Below, one piece after another: positions 45,962-54,088 of a stretch of 64,000 nt of DNA. The notes beneath the pieces were generated by a model. The model was not told where the DNA came from, did no database searches, and saw nothing but the letters and a program-made list of their open reading frames with translations. The stretch is from the NCBI GenBank assembly GCA_963850345.1, contig CAWKKW010000001.1:62001-126000 (forward strand). Direction: 5' to 3'. The DNA comes from CAWKKW01 sp963850345. GTDB taxonomy: Bacteria > Acidobacteriota > Terriglobia > Terriglobales > Acidobacteriaceae. Each line of letters opens with the position of its first letter. The first letter of the stretch is position 1. The translations under genes were made by a program, and so were the position numbers.

Positions 45962-48849
45962 CGCTTCGCCTCCATGCAGACGTATTCCAATGCTTCGGAG
46001 ACGAGGACCAGTTCCACTTCCAGTTCGTCGAGCTTGGCAGCGGCGAGACCGAAGTCCGCGGAGCTTCCGGACTTGCCGATCGCTTCTAGTTCGGCGGCGA
46101 CCCTGGCTCCATCGGTCGCAGCCAGGTTCCCCAGTGCGCCTTTGAGTGCATGCGCCACCCGGCCGAGGCTCGCGGGATCCTGATTCGTAATCGCGGCCCG
46201 GGCGATTCGAAACTGACCGGGATAGTCTTCGCGCAACAGGCCGAGCAGTTCTGCGATGAAGGCGCGGTCACCATCGGTGCGTTCGAGCAATTCTTCAACA
46301 TTGACGCGACCCGTGTGCGAGTAAGCGTGAGATCGAGGCAACATTCGGGTTTCGGACAGACTCTCCGCATAACTGTCGAGCACAGAATCGAGTTCTTCGA
46401 GCCGGATAGGTTTGGAGACATAGCCATCCATACCTGCTTCCATGCAGCGCTCGCGATCGCCTTTCATCACCAATGCGGTCATGGCGACGACGGCCTGACG
46501 TTGTCCTGAGGCTTGTTCGCGCTCCCGTAGAATCCGTGTAGCTTCCAGTCCGTCCATCTCCGGCATCTGCACGTCCATCAACGCAAGATCGTAGGATCGC
46601 CTGTCGAGCGCTGCCAATGCCTCTTTGCCGCTTGACACCACGGTGACGCAATGCCCGCGTTTCTCAAGCAAGCGAACGGCTAGTTTCTGGTTGACCGGGT
46701 TATCTTCCGCGAGAAGGATCTGGAGGCTCTTGATTGAGGGCGCATCCGCCTGCAGGGAATAGCGAGTGACCATGGGAAGTGGCGCGGCTTGTTCCTTGTT
46801 GCTGAGCACGCGAGCAATAGCAGCCCGCAGTTCGAGCTGACGAACGGGTTTCACCAGATAGGCCGAAACCCCTAGCTCGCCGCAACGCGCAGCATCTCCG
46901 CGATGCCCTCCCGAGGTAAGCATCATGATGGTGGAGGTGGAGAGCTCTGGCCTGTCTTTGATCTGCTGAACGAGGCCGAAGCCGTCCATCTTCGGCATGT
47001 GCATGTCGGTGAGCACGAGATCGTAGGGTTCCGCTTTGTCACGCGCGCTGGCGAGTTCGATCAGCGCCTGTTCACCATCGGAGACAGCGGTTGGTTGCAT
47101 TCCCCACTGCTTGACCAGGCCTTCAAGAATCCTGCGGTTGGTGCGGTTGTCGTCGACGATGAGCACCTTCAAGCCGTGCATCAACGCGGGCGACGGCTGA
47201 GTCTCAGGCACGACCTCCGCGGCGGTGGACGCGGTTTCAAGCTGCACGGTGAAATGAAGCTGCGAACCTATGCCGACTTCACTTTCGACCCAGAGGTGCC
47301 CGCCCATCATCTCGACCAGACTGCGGGATATGGTGAGGCCCAGGCCGGTTCCGCCGAACTCGCGGGTGGTCGAGGTGTCTGCCTGGGTAAACGATTCGAA
47401 GATGGCTTTCAGCTTCCCCGGCGCGATGCCGACACCCGTATCTGACACGGTGAAGCGAAGTGTCGCAGACGCAGTACCCGTCTGTTCGGCTACAACCCTG
47501 AGTGCCACTTCGCCCTTTTGCGTGAACTTGAGCGCGTTGCCGATCAGGTTGATGAGCACCTGGCGCAGGCGACCGGGGTCGCCTACGACCGACTCCGGAA
47601 CAGCAGGATCGATTTCGCCGAGAAGCTCGAGGCCTTTCTCGTCCGCGCGCAGGGCGAGTGTTTTGAGAGTGCCTTCTATGCAATCGCAGAGGTCAAAGTG
47701 GAGGTGTTCCAGTTCAACCTTGCCGGCTTCAATCTTGGAGAAGTCGAGGATGTCGTTGATGACGTTCAGCAGTGCGTCTGCCGATAACTTCACAGTCTCA
47801 AGATAGTCGCGCTGCTCCCGCGTAAGCTCCGTTTCGAGCGTGAGGTCGGTCATGCCGATGATGCCGTTCAAGGGTGTGCGAATCTCGTGACTCATGTTGG
47901 CAAGAAATTCGCTCTTGGCGTGGCTCGCGGCTTCGGCAACCTTGGCTCGCTCGCGTTCGCTCTGCATCTCCTGCATGAGGCGGTAGCGCTGCTCGACCAT
48001 TTGGAGTTCCAGGGTCTGCAGGCTAAAACGCCGGTCGAGGAGCGAAGTGACGAAGACCAGTGCGAGAACAATCGCGGTGACAGACACGATCCCGGCCACA
48101 CCCAGCGAGGAGATGCTGATGGCGTGACGGAGGTCCGACGGCGTCAAACGCGCGGGCATGAAGTGGACCGCCGCCATCCCTACGTAGTGCATCACCGGGA
48201 TCGCGAGGCCCATGATGAGAGCACTGCCGGACTTGTACCAACTCCAGGTTTTAGTCTGTCCGCGAACGGCGAACGTGAGCCACAGGGCCACTGACGAAAT
48301 GAGGATGGCGAGCAAAACCGAGAGCGCCACCAGGCCTGGGGAGTAGGTACACATCGCCGGGAGTCGCATGGCTTCCATGCCGATGAAATGCATCGCGGCG
48401 ATGCCATTGCCCATGAGCAGACTGCCTACCAATACGGCGGCAATGGTCATGGTCTTGCGGCTCACGACGTAGAGGGCTACAGCCGAGGCTGCGACTGCGG
48501 CGATCATGGAGACGATGACCGTCGGCCAGTCATAGCGTACGGCTACGGGCAGCCGGAAAGCCTCCATGCCGACGTAGTGCATGGCCCAGATACCGATGCC
48601 CATGGCGAAGGCGCCTCCACCCAGCCAGGCGCGGCGGGCGAAGCCCTGGGCGGCGGTGATGCGTCCAGCAAGATCGAGCGCAGCATAGGCTCCAAGAATC
48701 GCAATTACAATCGAAAGCGCCACGAGGCGATAGTCGTAGGACCCGATCAGGTTGGGGGTTTGTGCACTCACCGGACACCTTTGAACCGCTTGGGTCACGG
48801 TAACATCCACCAGTAACCGGGTATCTAGTACCTTTGGGCCATTGGCCAA
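45958..48849 (-). CDS. MHYT-domain hybrid sensor histidine kinase with two REC domains and HPt
   Basis: 963 residues. Seven membrane helices with three MHYT motifs (MHYVGM 90-95, MHFIGM 153-158, MHYVGM 220-225), thought to bind copper and sense O2, CO or NO. Then HisKA with H321 in NMSHEIRTPLNG, HATPase (NLIGNALKFT; FGGTGLGLTISR), two receivers (VLTDMHMPKMDG; LALMDVQMPEMDG) and a C-terminal HPt (RVAHALKGALGNLA). Annotated start is ATG 48849; a GTG at 48771 just before the first helix (VSAQTPNLIGSYDY) with AAAGG upstream is a good alternative. Coupled to the cyclase gene. Confidence 0.95.
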   Translation of the reverse strand: MANGPKVLDTRLLVDVTVTQAVQRCPVSAQTPNLIGSYDYRLVALSIVIAILGAYAALDLAGRITAAQGFARRAWLGGGAFAMGIGIWAMHYVGMEAFRLPVAVRYDWPTVIVSMIAAVAASAVALYVVSRKTMTIAAVLVGSLLMGNGIAAMHFIGMEAMRLPAMCTYSPGLVALSVLLAILISSVALWLTFAVRGQTKTWSWYKSGSALIMGLAIPVMHYVGMAAVHFMPARLTPSDLRHAISISSLGVAGIVSVTAIVLALVFVTSLLDRRFSLQTLELQMVEQRYRLMQEMQSERERAKVAEAASHAKSEFLANMSHEIRTPLNGIIGMTDLTLETELTREQRDYLETVKLSADALLNVINDILDFSKIEAGKVELEHLHFDLCDCIEGTLKTLALRADEKGLELLGEIDPAVPESVVGDPGRLRQVLINLIGNALKFTQKGEVALRVVAEQTGTASATLRFTVSDTGVGIAPGKLKAIFESFTQADTSTTREFGGTGLGLTISRSLVEMMGGHLWVESEVGIGSQLHFTVQLETASTAAEVVPETQPSPALMHGLKVLIVDDNRTNRRILEGLVKQWGMQPTAVSDGEQALIELASARDKAEPYDLVLTDMHMPKMDGFGLVQQIKDRPELSTSTIMMLTSGGHRGDAARCGELGVSAYLVKPVRQLELRAAIARVLSNKEQAAPLPMVTRYSLQADAPSIKSLQILLAEDNPVNQKLAVRLLEKRGHCVTVVSSGKEALAALDRRSYDLALMDVQMPEMDGLEATRILREREQASGQRQAVVAMTALVMKGDRERCMEAGMDGYVSKPIRLEELDSVLDSYAESLSETRMLPRSHAYSHTGRVNVEELLERTDGDRAFIAELLGLLREDYPGQFRIARAAITNQDPASLGRVAHALKGALGNLAATDGARVAAELEAIGKSGSSADFGLAAAKLDELEVELVLVSEALEYVCMEAKR

Positions 48850-48856
48850 GTAGTAC

Positions 48857-48906
48857 GTCCAGTCGAAAGCTGGCGAAGCGCTGTGTAAGCGCTAGATGAG
48901 CTGGAC
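48857..48906. other. Nested hairpin upstream of the hybrid kinase
   Basis: GTCCAG (48857-48862) pairs with CTGGAC (48901-48906), enclosing a second stem AGCGCT (48877-48882) with AGCGCT (48888-48893) and a five-base loop. It sits just outside the kinase start, in its presumed leader. The remaining sequence to 49200 (about 300 bases, between the divergent kinase and OmpR-type regulator) shows no open frame I can support. Confidence 0.4.
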
Positions 48907-49200
48907 GGTGGTCGAAGCGACCGGCCTCGGTGCGCGGGAATGCTTCATGACGGCGATTTACAGCTTCAGGCCGCTAAGATTCTGCTTGCCGGTCAGGAGC
49001 CGCTGGGCTATTTTCAAGTTGCTGCTCTAGTAACCATCGTGCTTTTAGTGAAGCAGCTTAGAGAACACTTACGAACTTACTGCCTGTTTTCGTGATGATT
49101 TTGCCCCCTTCTCGTTTCGATCCTCAATGCCGCGACTTTGTGCCTGGCCTGGGTGGTTGGTGAGGTATCGTCCAGCGCCATGGCCAGATAAGGACGTCCT

Positions 49201-49884
49201 ATGCGACTGCTTGTAGTGGAAGACGACAAAAAGATCGCTGCGGCGATTCGCAAAGGGCTCACGTTTCACGGTTTCGATGTAAGCGTTGCGCACAACGGCG
49301 AAGAGGGATTTTACCGGTTGAATGCGGAGCCGTTTGACTTGGTGATCCTCGATATCATGCTTCCCTCTCGCGACGGCATTGAGATACTCACGACCCTGCG
49401 GAAGTTGGGGAACGCGGTTCCTGTTTTGCTGCTGACGGCGATGGATTCAGTGGACGATGTCGTGCGGGGCCTGGATGCCGGAGCCGACGGTTACCTGGTG
49501 AAGCCCTTTGCGCTGTCGGAACTCCTGGTGCGGGTCCGTACTTTGCTCAGGCGAGCGGCCCCCGAGCGCAGTACGGTTGTGATCGTGGGGGACTTGCGAA
49601 TGGATTTGACCGACCACACCGTAAGCAGAGCAGGAGTTCCGATCACGCTGGCTCTGCAAGAGTTCGCCTTACTCGAGTACCTGCTCAAGAACCGGGGCTC
49701 GGTGGTATCGCGGGAGATGCTGGCGCGTGACGTGTGGAAGGTGAGTTACAAGCAGTCACCGTTTCGAAACATTGTCGACGTGACTGTGTCGAGGCTGCGC
49801 CGCAAGATCGACGAACCCTTCGAATCCAACCTGCTGGAAACGATTCGAGGAGTGGGCTTCAAGATCCGCGAGCCCGCTCTGTGA
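49201..49884 (+). CDS. OmpR-family response regulator
   Basis: 227 residues, ATG 49201 with AAGGACG upstream. Receiver domain with EDD at 7-9, phosphoacceptor D51 (LVILDIMLP), Lys in LVKPFAL, and a winged-helix DNA-binding domain ending VDVTVSRLRRKID and TIRGVGFKI. Closest in style to CusR/QseB-type regulators. The stop overlaps the start of the partner kinase (GTGA), so both are translated from one message. Target genes are not evident. Confidence 0.95.
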   Translation: MRLLVVEDDKKIAAAIRKGLTFHGFDVSVAHNGEEGFYRLNAEPFDLVILDIMLPSRDGIEILTTLRKLGNAVPVLLLTAMDSVDDVVRGLDAGADGYLVKPFALSELLVRVRTLLRRAAPERSTVVIVGDLRMDLTDHTVSRAGVPITLALQEFALLEYLLKNRGSVVSREMLARDVWKVSYKQSPFRNIVDVTVSRLRRKIDEPFESNLLETIRGVGFKIREPAL

Positions 49885-51302
49885 AAGCGTGGCTCAAGCC
49901 GCACCGACTGCGAGATCGCCTGACCCTGTGGTATGTGCTGGTGATGGGTGCGGTGCTGGCCATCTACATGTGCGGCGCTACCCTGCTGTTTTTCTGGGTG
50001 CTCACTTCGCAGATGTTTCACCAGGAGATACAGGATCTTGAAACCGTCGAAGGACTGCTGTACGAGCGGGCGGACGGTAGTCTGTCGGTGAACGAGAACT
50101 ACCACAGTCATCCCGAGCACAGACTGCTGCTCGAGCGATTGATGGAGGTACGTTCTGCCGATGGGAGAATCCTTTACCAAAACGATCGCCTGCAGCACCG
50201 TGACCTTGGCGGCCCTCCTCTGCCGGCGGAGTTAAATGGAAGCTTCTACCGGCGATCGTTCCGTATCGCCGGGGGTGAACGTGTCTTGATGATCAGCCAT
50301 GTGCACTGGATGCATGGGCAACTGCGGCTGTTACGAGTCGCTTACAGCATCGATCCACTGCAACAACGCATTCTGCAGTTGATTGCAATCCTGGTGGTCG
50401 CCTTGCCGTTCGGGTTGGCGGCAGCGGCCTACGGTGGGCGCCGGGTGATCACCGAGGCGTTGCGCCCGCTGCAGGTAATGGCAGGCCAAGCCGAACAGAT
50501 CACCGCTTCGCGCCTGAGTCAGCGCCTCCCCGTTGAGAATCCCAAGGATGAACTCGGACACCTCGCCAGCGTTTTTAACCATTTGCTGAGCCGGCTCGAA
50601 GACTCGTTCGATCAACTCCGTCGGTTTACCGCTGATGTCTCTCACGAGCTTCGAACTCCACTCACCGCCATTCGTGCGGTTGGCGAAGCTGGACTGCAGG
50701 ACCAATCCTCTGCCCGAGAATATCGTGAAGTTATCGGCACCATGCTCGAAGAAGTGAACCGTCTGACAGAGATGACGGAAGCGCTGCTCACCATCTCACG
50801 CGCGGATGCAGGCCAGATAGAGTTGCATATGGCTCGGTTTTCGATGGGCGAGATTACGTCGGAAGCTGTGAACCTCATCCAGGTGCTGGCGGAGGAGAAG
50901 GGGCAGGTTTTATCGATGCAGCGCAGCGAAGACATTATGGTTCGCGCAGACCCTGTATTTTTGCAGCAGGCGATTATGAACCTGTTGGATAACGCTGTGA
51001 AGTATTCTCCTGCCGGTGGAACCGTCCGCATTTCCGTTACGCGGCAAGGCAGTGCACAGCCGAACCAGGAACAGGCCGTATTGAAGATTGAGGATTCCGG
51101 TCCCGGCATTCCACGCGAAGAACGACAACGGATCTTCAACCGCTTCCATCGACTGGATACCTCACGTTCTCACGAGGGAGGTGGCTTCGGCCTGGGTCTC
51201 GCGATCGCGAAGTGGGTGGTCGAAGCAAACGGCGGAGCCATTGGACTGGATGAGTCCGCGAGCGGTGGCTGCTGCTTCTATATCTCACTTCCCGTGGCAT
51301 AA
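49881..51302 (+). CDS. Two-component sensor histidine kinase
   Basis: 474 residues from a GTG at 49881 that overlaps the regulator stop. TM1 near residues 14-38 (WYVLVMGAVLAIYMCGATLL), a ~125 residue sensor loop, TM2 near 160-178, HAMP (ALRPLQVMAGQAEQITASRL), HisKA with FTADVSHELRTPLTAIR, and HATPase (NLLDNAVKYSP; DSGPGIP; GGGFGLGLAIAKW). Order and length fit heavy-metal or envelope-stress sensors of the CusS type; the signal is unknown. The frame is open further upstream but lies inside the regulator gene. Confidence 0.94.
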   Translation: MKAWLKPHRLRDRLTLWYVLVMGAVLAIYMCGATLLFFWVLTSQMFHQEIQDLETVEGLLYERADGSLSVNENYHSHPEHRLLLERLMEVRSADGRILYQNDRLQHRDLGGPPLPAELNGSFYRRSFRIAGGERVLMISHVHWMHGQLRLLRVAYSIDPLQQRILQLIAILVVALPFGLAAAAYGGRRVITEALRPLQVMAGQAEQITASRLSQRLPVENPKDELGHLASVFNHLLSRLEDSFDQLRRFTADVSHELRTPLTAIRAVGEAGLQDQSSAREYREVIGTMLEEVNRLTEMTEALLTISRADAGQIELHMARFSMGEITSEAVNLIQVLAEEKGQVLSMQRSEDIMVRADPVFLQQAIMNLLDNAVKYSPAGGTVRISVTRQGSAQPNQEQAVLKIEDSGPGIPREERQRIFNRFHRLDTSRSHEGGGFGLGLAIAKWVVEANGGAIGLDESASGGCCFYISLPVA

Positions 51303-51458
51303 GCAGGCTGCTGATCTCTCCTTGATGAATCGTCGATTGGCTGGGCGATCTTGCCTGCAATGATCTCTTCCCTCCCCTCGCGCCGGTCGGCACAGGCTGC
51401 GTTAGGATGCTATTGCGACCGCGAGGCTAATCTTCGCCGGCGGCTAAAAGGGTGAATC

Positions 51459-52823
51459 ATGGATCAGGTTTGGAACCGACGCGAGTTCTTGAGCCACTCG
51501 GCGAGTGCGGCAGCAGGCCTTGCGCTCGCGGGTTCAGAGAAAGATTTGTTCGGAGCGCGCGAATCGGCATTGCAGGGCCGATTTTTGACACACGTATCCG
51601 TCGTACGCGTAAATCAGATTGAAGTCGCCCCGGAGCGATCGATCGGCCAGGATGAGTCCGCCGATAACCGTCCCGACCATATTCGCTCGCGGCGCGAAGC
51701 ATTTCGACGAGGTTGCCCGGACGGCAGGATGACTTGGGCGATCAGCTGGCTGGCACTCAAAGACGATCGGCAGGAGTACAAGGAAGCACGGCGGCTGCTT
51801 GTTTCTTATCACGACAAGTATGGGGACGAAATCGCGTTCATTCCCGGCGGCTATTTCGCTCCCATGTATGACACTCGCGAACATAATCGGCGGACCATTC
51901 ACGAAGCACTGCGTTTGATCTCCGAAATGGTGGGGAATGGATATCGTCCGGAGTGCGTGGTGGCAGGTTTTCTGGATGCTGAGAACCAGAACTGGCTGGC
52001 AAAGGATGAAGGCATTCACGTATGCCAGGGCCAGATCTGGAGCCAGCACGGCATCGATAACGGCGACGGAGACGGCGGCATCTGCTATCCCTATTATCCG
52101 AGTCGCGAGCACTATCTAAAGCCGGCGCAAGGCGCGGCAGACTTCGTAGATTGCGTGTGCCTCGATGGATGGACCTGCGATTTTCTAACCGCGCGGCGCG
52201 AGGGTTTTCAGGGCGGCTTCAACAGTCGCCTGGGCGTCGGGCCGATCGAAGCCGTCGGCAACCTGGGGAAAGTAGCGGGCCGTAAAGAGATGATGGACAC
52301 AACCGCGATGCACTTCGACCGCGGTCACGCGTTGAATCACTTTGGCTGGGTGACTGGCATCTGGGAAGTCTCTGTCGGGCACGACGAGGATCTTACATGG
52401 TGGTTGCAAGCAATCAAAGAACGATGGCCCGACACGCAGGTGATCACCGAAGGTGCGTTTGGCCTGGAGTGGCGCAAGCACACACCGGATAATTCGTCGC
52501 TCAACTACCGATTTGATGCGAAGGGCACCGGAGCGCCAGGCTCAGAGAAGGATTTAGAAATCCAGTGGTTCATGAATCGCGAGTTTCGGCTGGGGTTACT
52601 GAGTAAGTGGACGACCGGCGATGCACCCATGGTCATCGATTTCACCCGCTACGATTTGCCGGCGAAGGAGCCGCAGGGCTTGCAGCGTGAATGGAGCCTG
52701 ATGAACGTGTTAAATCAAAAAGGCACGAGACCGCACGACAAGCCGATTCGCTTAGGACAGTTATCTGCTCAAGATCAGCATCGCATCTACGCGCGCTATC
52801 CGGAGTTGAAGAAGTTGGCTTAG
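51459..52823 (+). CDS. Tat-type secreted protein, possibly DUF3863
   Basis: 454 residues, ATG 51459 with AAAGGGTG upstream. The start NRREFLSHSASAAAGLALAG is a Tat-like signal, though the twin Arg is followed by Glu-Phe rather than x-FLK. The body has FIPGGYFAPMYDTREHNRRT, VVAGFLDAENQNWLAKDEGI, GDGDGGICYPYYPSREHYLK and VITEGAFGLEWRKH, a conserved acidic/aromatic set I associate, with limited confidence, with the DUF3863 proteins of Bacteroidetes polysaccharide loci. Likely a glycan-active or glycan-binding protein; no catalytic residues can be named. Confidence 0.7.
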   Translation: MDQVWNRREFLSHSASAAAGLALAGSEKDLFGARESALQGRFLTHVSVVRVNQIEVAPERSIGQDESADNRPDHIRSRREAFRRGCPDGRMTWAISWLALKDDRQEYKEARRLLVSYHDKYGDEIAFIPGGYFAPMYDTREHNRRTIHEALRLISEMVGNGYRPECVVAGFLDAENQNWLAKDEGIHVCQGQIWSQHGIDNGDGDGGICYPYYPSREHYLKPAQGAADFVDCVCLDGWTCDFLTARREGFQGGFNSRLGVGPIEAVGNLGKVAGRKEMMDTTAMHFDRGHALNHFGWVTGIWEVSVGHDEDLTWWLQAIKERWPDTQVITEGAFGLEWRKHTPDNSSLNYRFDAKGTGAPGSEKDLEIQWFMNREFRLGLLSKWTTGDAPMVIDFTRYDLPAKEPQGLQREWSLMNVLNQKGTRPHDKPIRLGQLSAQDQHRIYARYPELKKLA

Positions 52824-52907
52824 ACGAGTTATTTTTCGACCCATAAGGTGTGCTACGTTTCAGCTCTCATTGGCGGATGCTTCACCTAGGAATTAGCTGA
52901 GTGATTT

Positions 52908-53387
52908 TCAATCGCGTCGCGCTGAGAGCAGTTCGGCGAGAGTGTCCAGCAGCCTACGTTGTTCTTCGCGAATATATCGGTGCGCCTCGTCCAACCCATA
53001 CCATTGACCACGGTCCACCTCCGGGATTTCGAGGCGCTTTCCGGATCGAGGCGGCCATTCAATCTCGCAGGTGTTACTGACAAGCCGCGCGGGATCGCAA
53101 TCGCCTTCGAAGGCCCAGGCCGTGACCACCTTGCCGCTCTTCTGCCGCACTGAGCCGAGTTCCATGTATGGTCCGTCCGCTCTGAATCCAGTCTCTTCGT
53201 GGAACTCGCGTTGCGCTGCTAGCAGGGGATCCTCGTCGGCTTCGTACTCACCCTTGGGCAATGTCCATGCACCCTCATGTTTTCTGGCCCATATGGGACC
53301 GCCGGGGTGCACGAGGAGAACTTCGAGCTCGCCTTCGCGCTTGCGATACATCAGCAGCCCGGCGCTACGCTTTGGAGTTTTTGCCAC
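52908..53387 (-). CDS. Nudix hydrolase
   Basis: 159 residues from a GTG at 53387, with AGGAGG about 11 bases upstream. The Nudix box is complete: G-E-Y-E-A-D-E-D-P then LAAQREFHEETGF, i.e. GX5EX7REUXEEXGU, near residues 46-68. The opening AGLLMYRKREGELEVLLVHP is typical of Ap4A/ADP-sugar/NUDT2-like house-cleaning enzymes; the true substrate is open. Divergent from the HTH-Mop gene with 85 bases between. Confidence 0.92.
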   Translation of the reverse strand: MAKTPKRSAGLLMYRKREGELEVLLVHPGGPIWARKHEGAWTLPKGEYEADEDPLLAAQREFHEETGFRADGPYMELGSVRQKSGKVVTAWAFEGDCDPARLVSNTCEIEWPPRSGKRLEIPEVDRGQWYGLDEAHRYIREEQRRLLDTLAELLSARRD

Positions 53388-53472
53388 GGTTTAGGGACCT
53401 CCTGGATTGTAACTTGCTGCGACTTGCTCGCTGCGAATTATGCGTCGGAGGACCACCGAAGGTGCTACAACA

Positions 53473-53907
53473 ATGATCATGCCGATCGAGAAGCAACTCT
53501 TCACGCCGCGTGACGCCGCCCGCCTGATAGGAATCAGCTACCCCACGATTAAGAAGTGGATCTTGAGCGGCAAGCTGAAGACGGTGCAAACACCCGGTGG
53601 CCATCACCGGCTGACGGAGTCCAGTCTCAAGCCCTATCTCGCCAACGATCAGGCGAAGCCCGCATCGCAGTCGCGAGAACGATATCGGCGGATCAGCGGC
53701 AGAAATCAGTTAGCGGGCAAGGTTGTGAGTGTTCGCGTGGAGGGCCTGCTTGCGGAAGTTGTGCTGAGGGTTGGAGAAGCGCACGTGACGGCCATCATTA
53801 CCGCCAGCGCCGTGCAGGAACTGCGCTTGAAGAAGGGCGATACCGCGGCGGCTCTCATCAAGTCTACTGACGTGATGATTGAGCGCCTCGAAGACGAATC
53901 CAACTGA
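53473..53907 (+). CDS. MerR/excisionase-type HTH fused to a Mop/TOBE domain
   Basis: 144 residues from the ATG at 53473 (GAAGG upstream). The first ~50 residues are a DNA-binding helix-turn-helix of the excisionase kind (FTPRDAARLIGISYPTIKKW, then GGHHRLTESSL). After a linker, residues ~75-140 form a TOBE/Mop molybdate-binding-like module (LAGKVVSVRVEGLLAEVVLR; ITASAVQELRLKKGDTAAAL; IKSTDVMI). Such fusions are thought to be molybdate- or tungstate-responsive regulators, consistent with the moe/moa genes elsewhere. No modA/B/C transporter is adjacent. Confidence 0.88.
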   Translation: MIMPIEKQLFTPRDAARLIGISYPTIKKWILSGKLKTVQTPGGHHRLTESSLKPYLANDQAKPASQSRERYRRISGRNQLAGKVVSVRVEGLLAEVVLRVGEAHVTAIITASAVQELRLKKGDTAAALIKSTDVMIERLEDESN

Positions 53908-54088
53908 TTTCTGCCGAGTCCCGAACGATGAGCTTTCGGATCGGTTGACGGTACGATTCTAACCATATAAATTCGAGATGCGGACTCAGGCACGCGGGGA
54001 CTTTGCCCGGCGACGCTGAGTTCGTGCGCATCACCCGATTACCTACCCTGCTGAGCCAGTGACCATTCACGTGTCTGGAGAATCCTCC

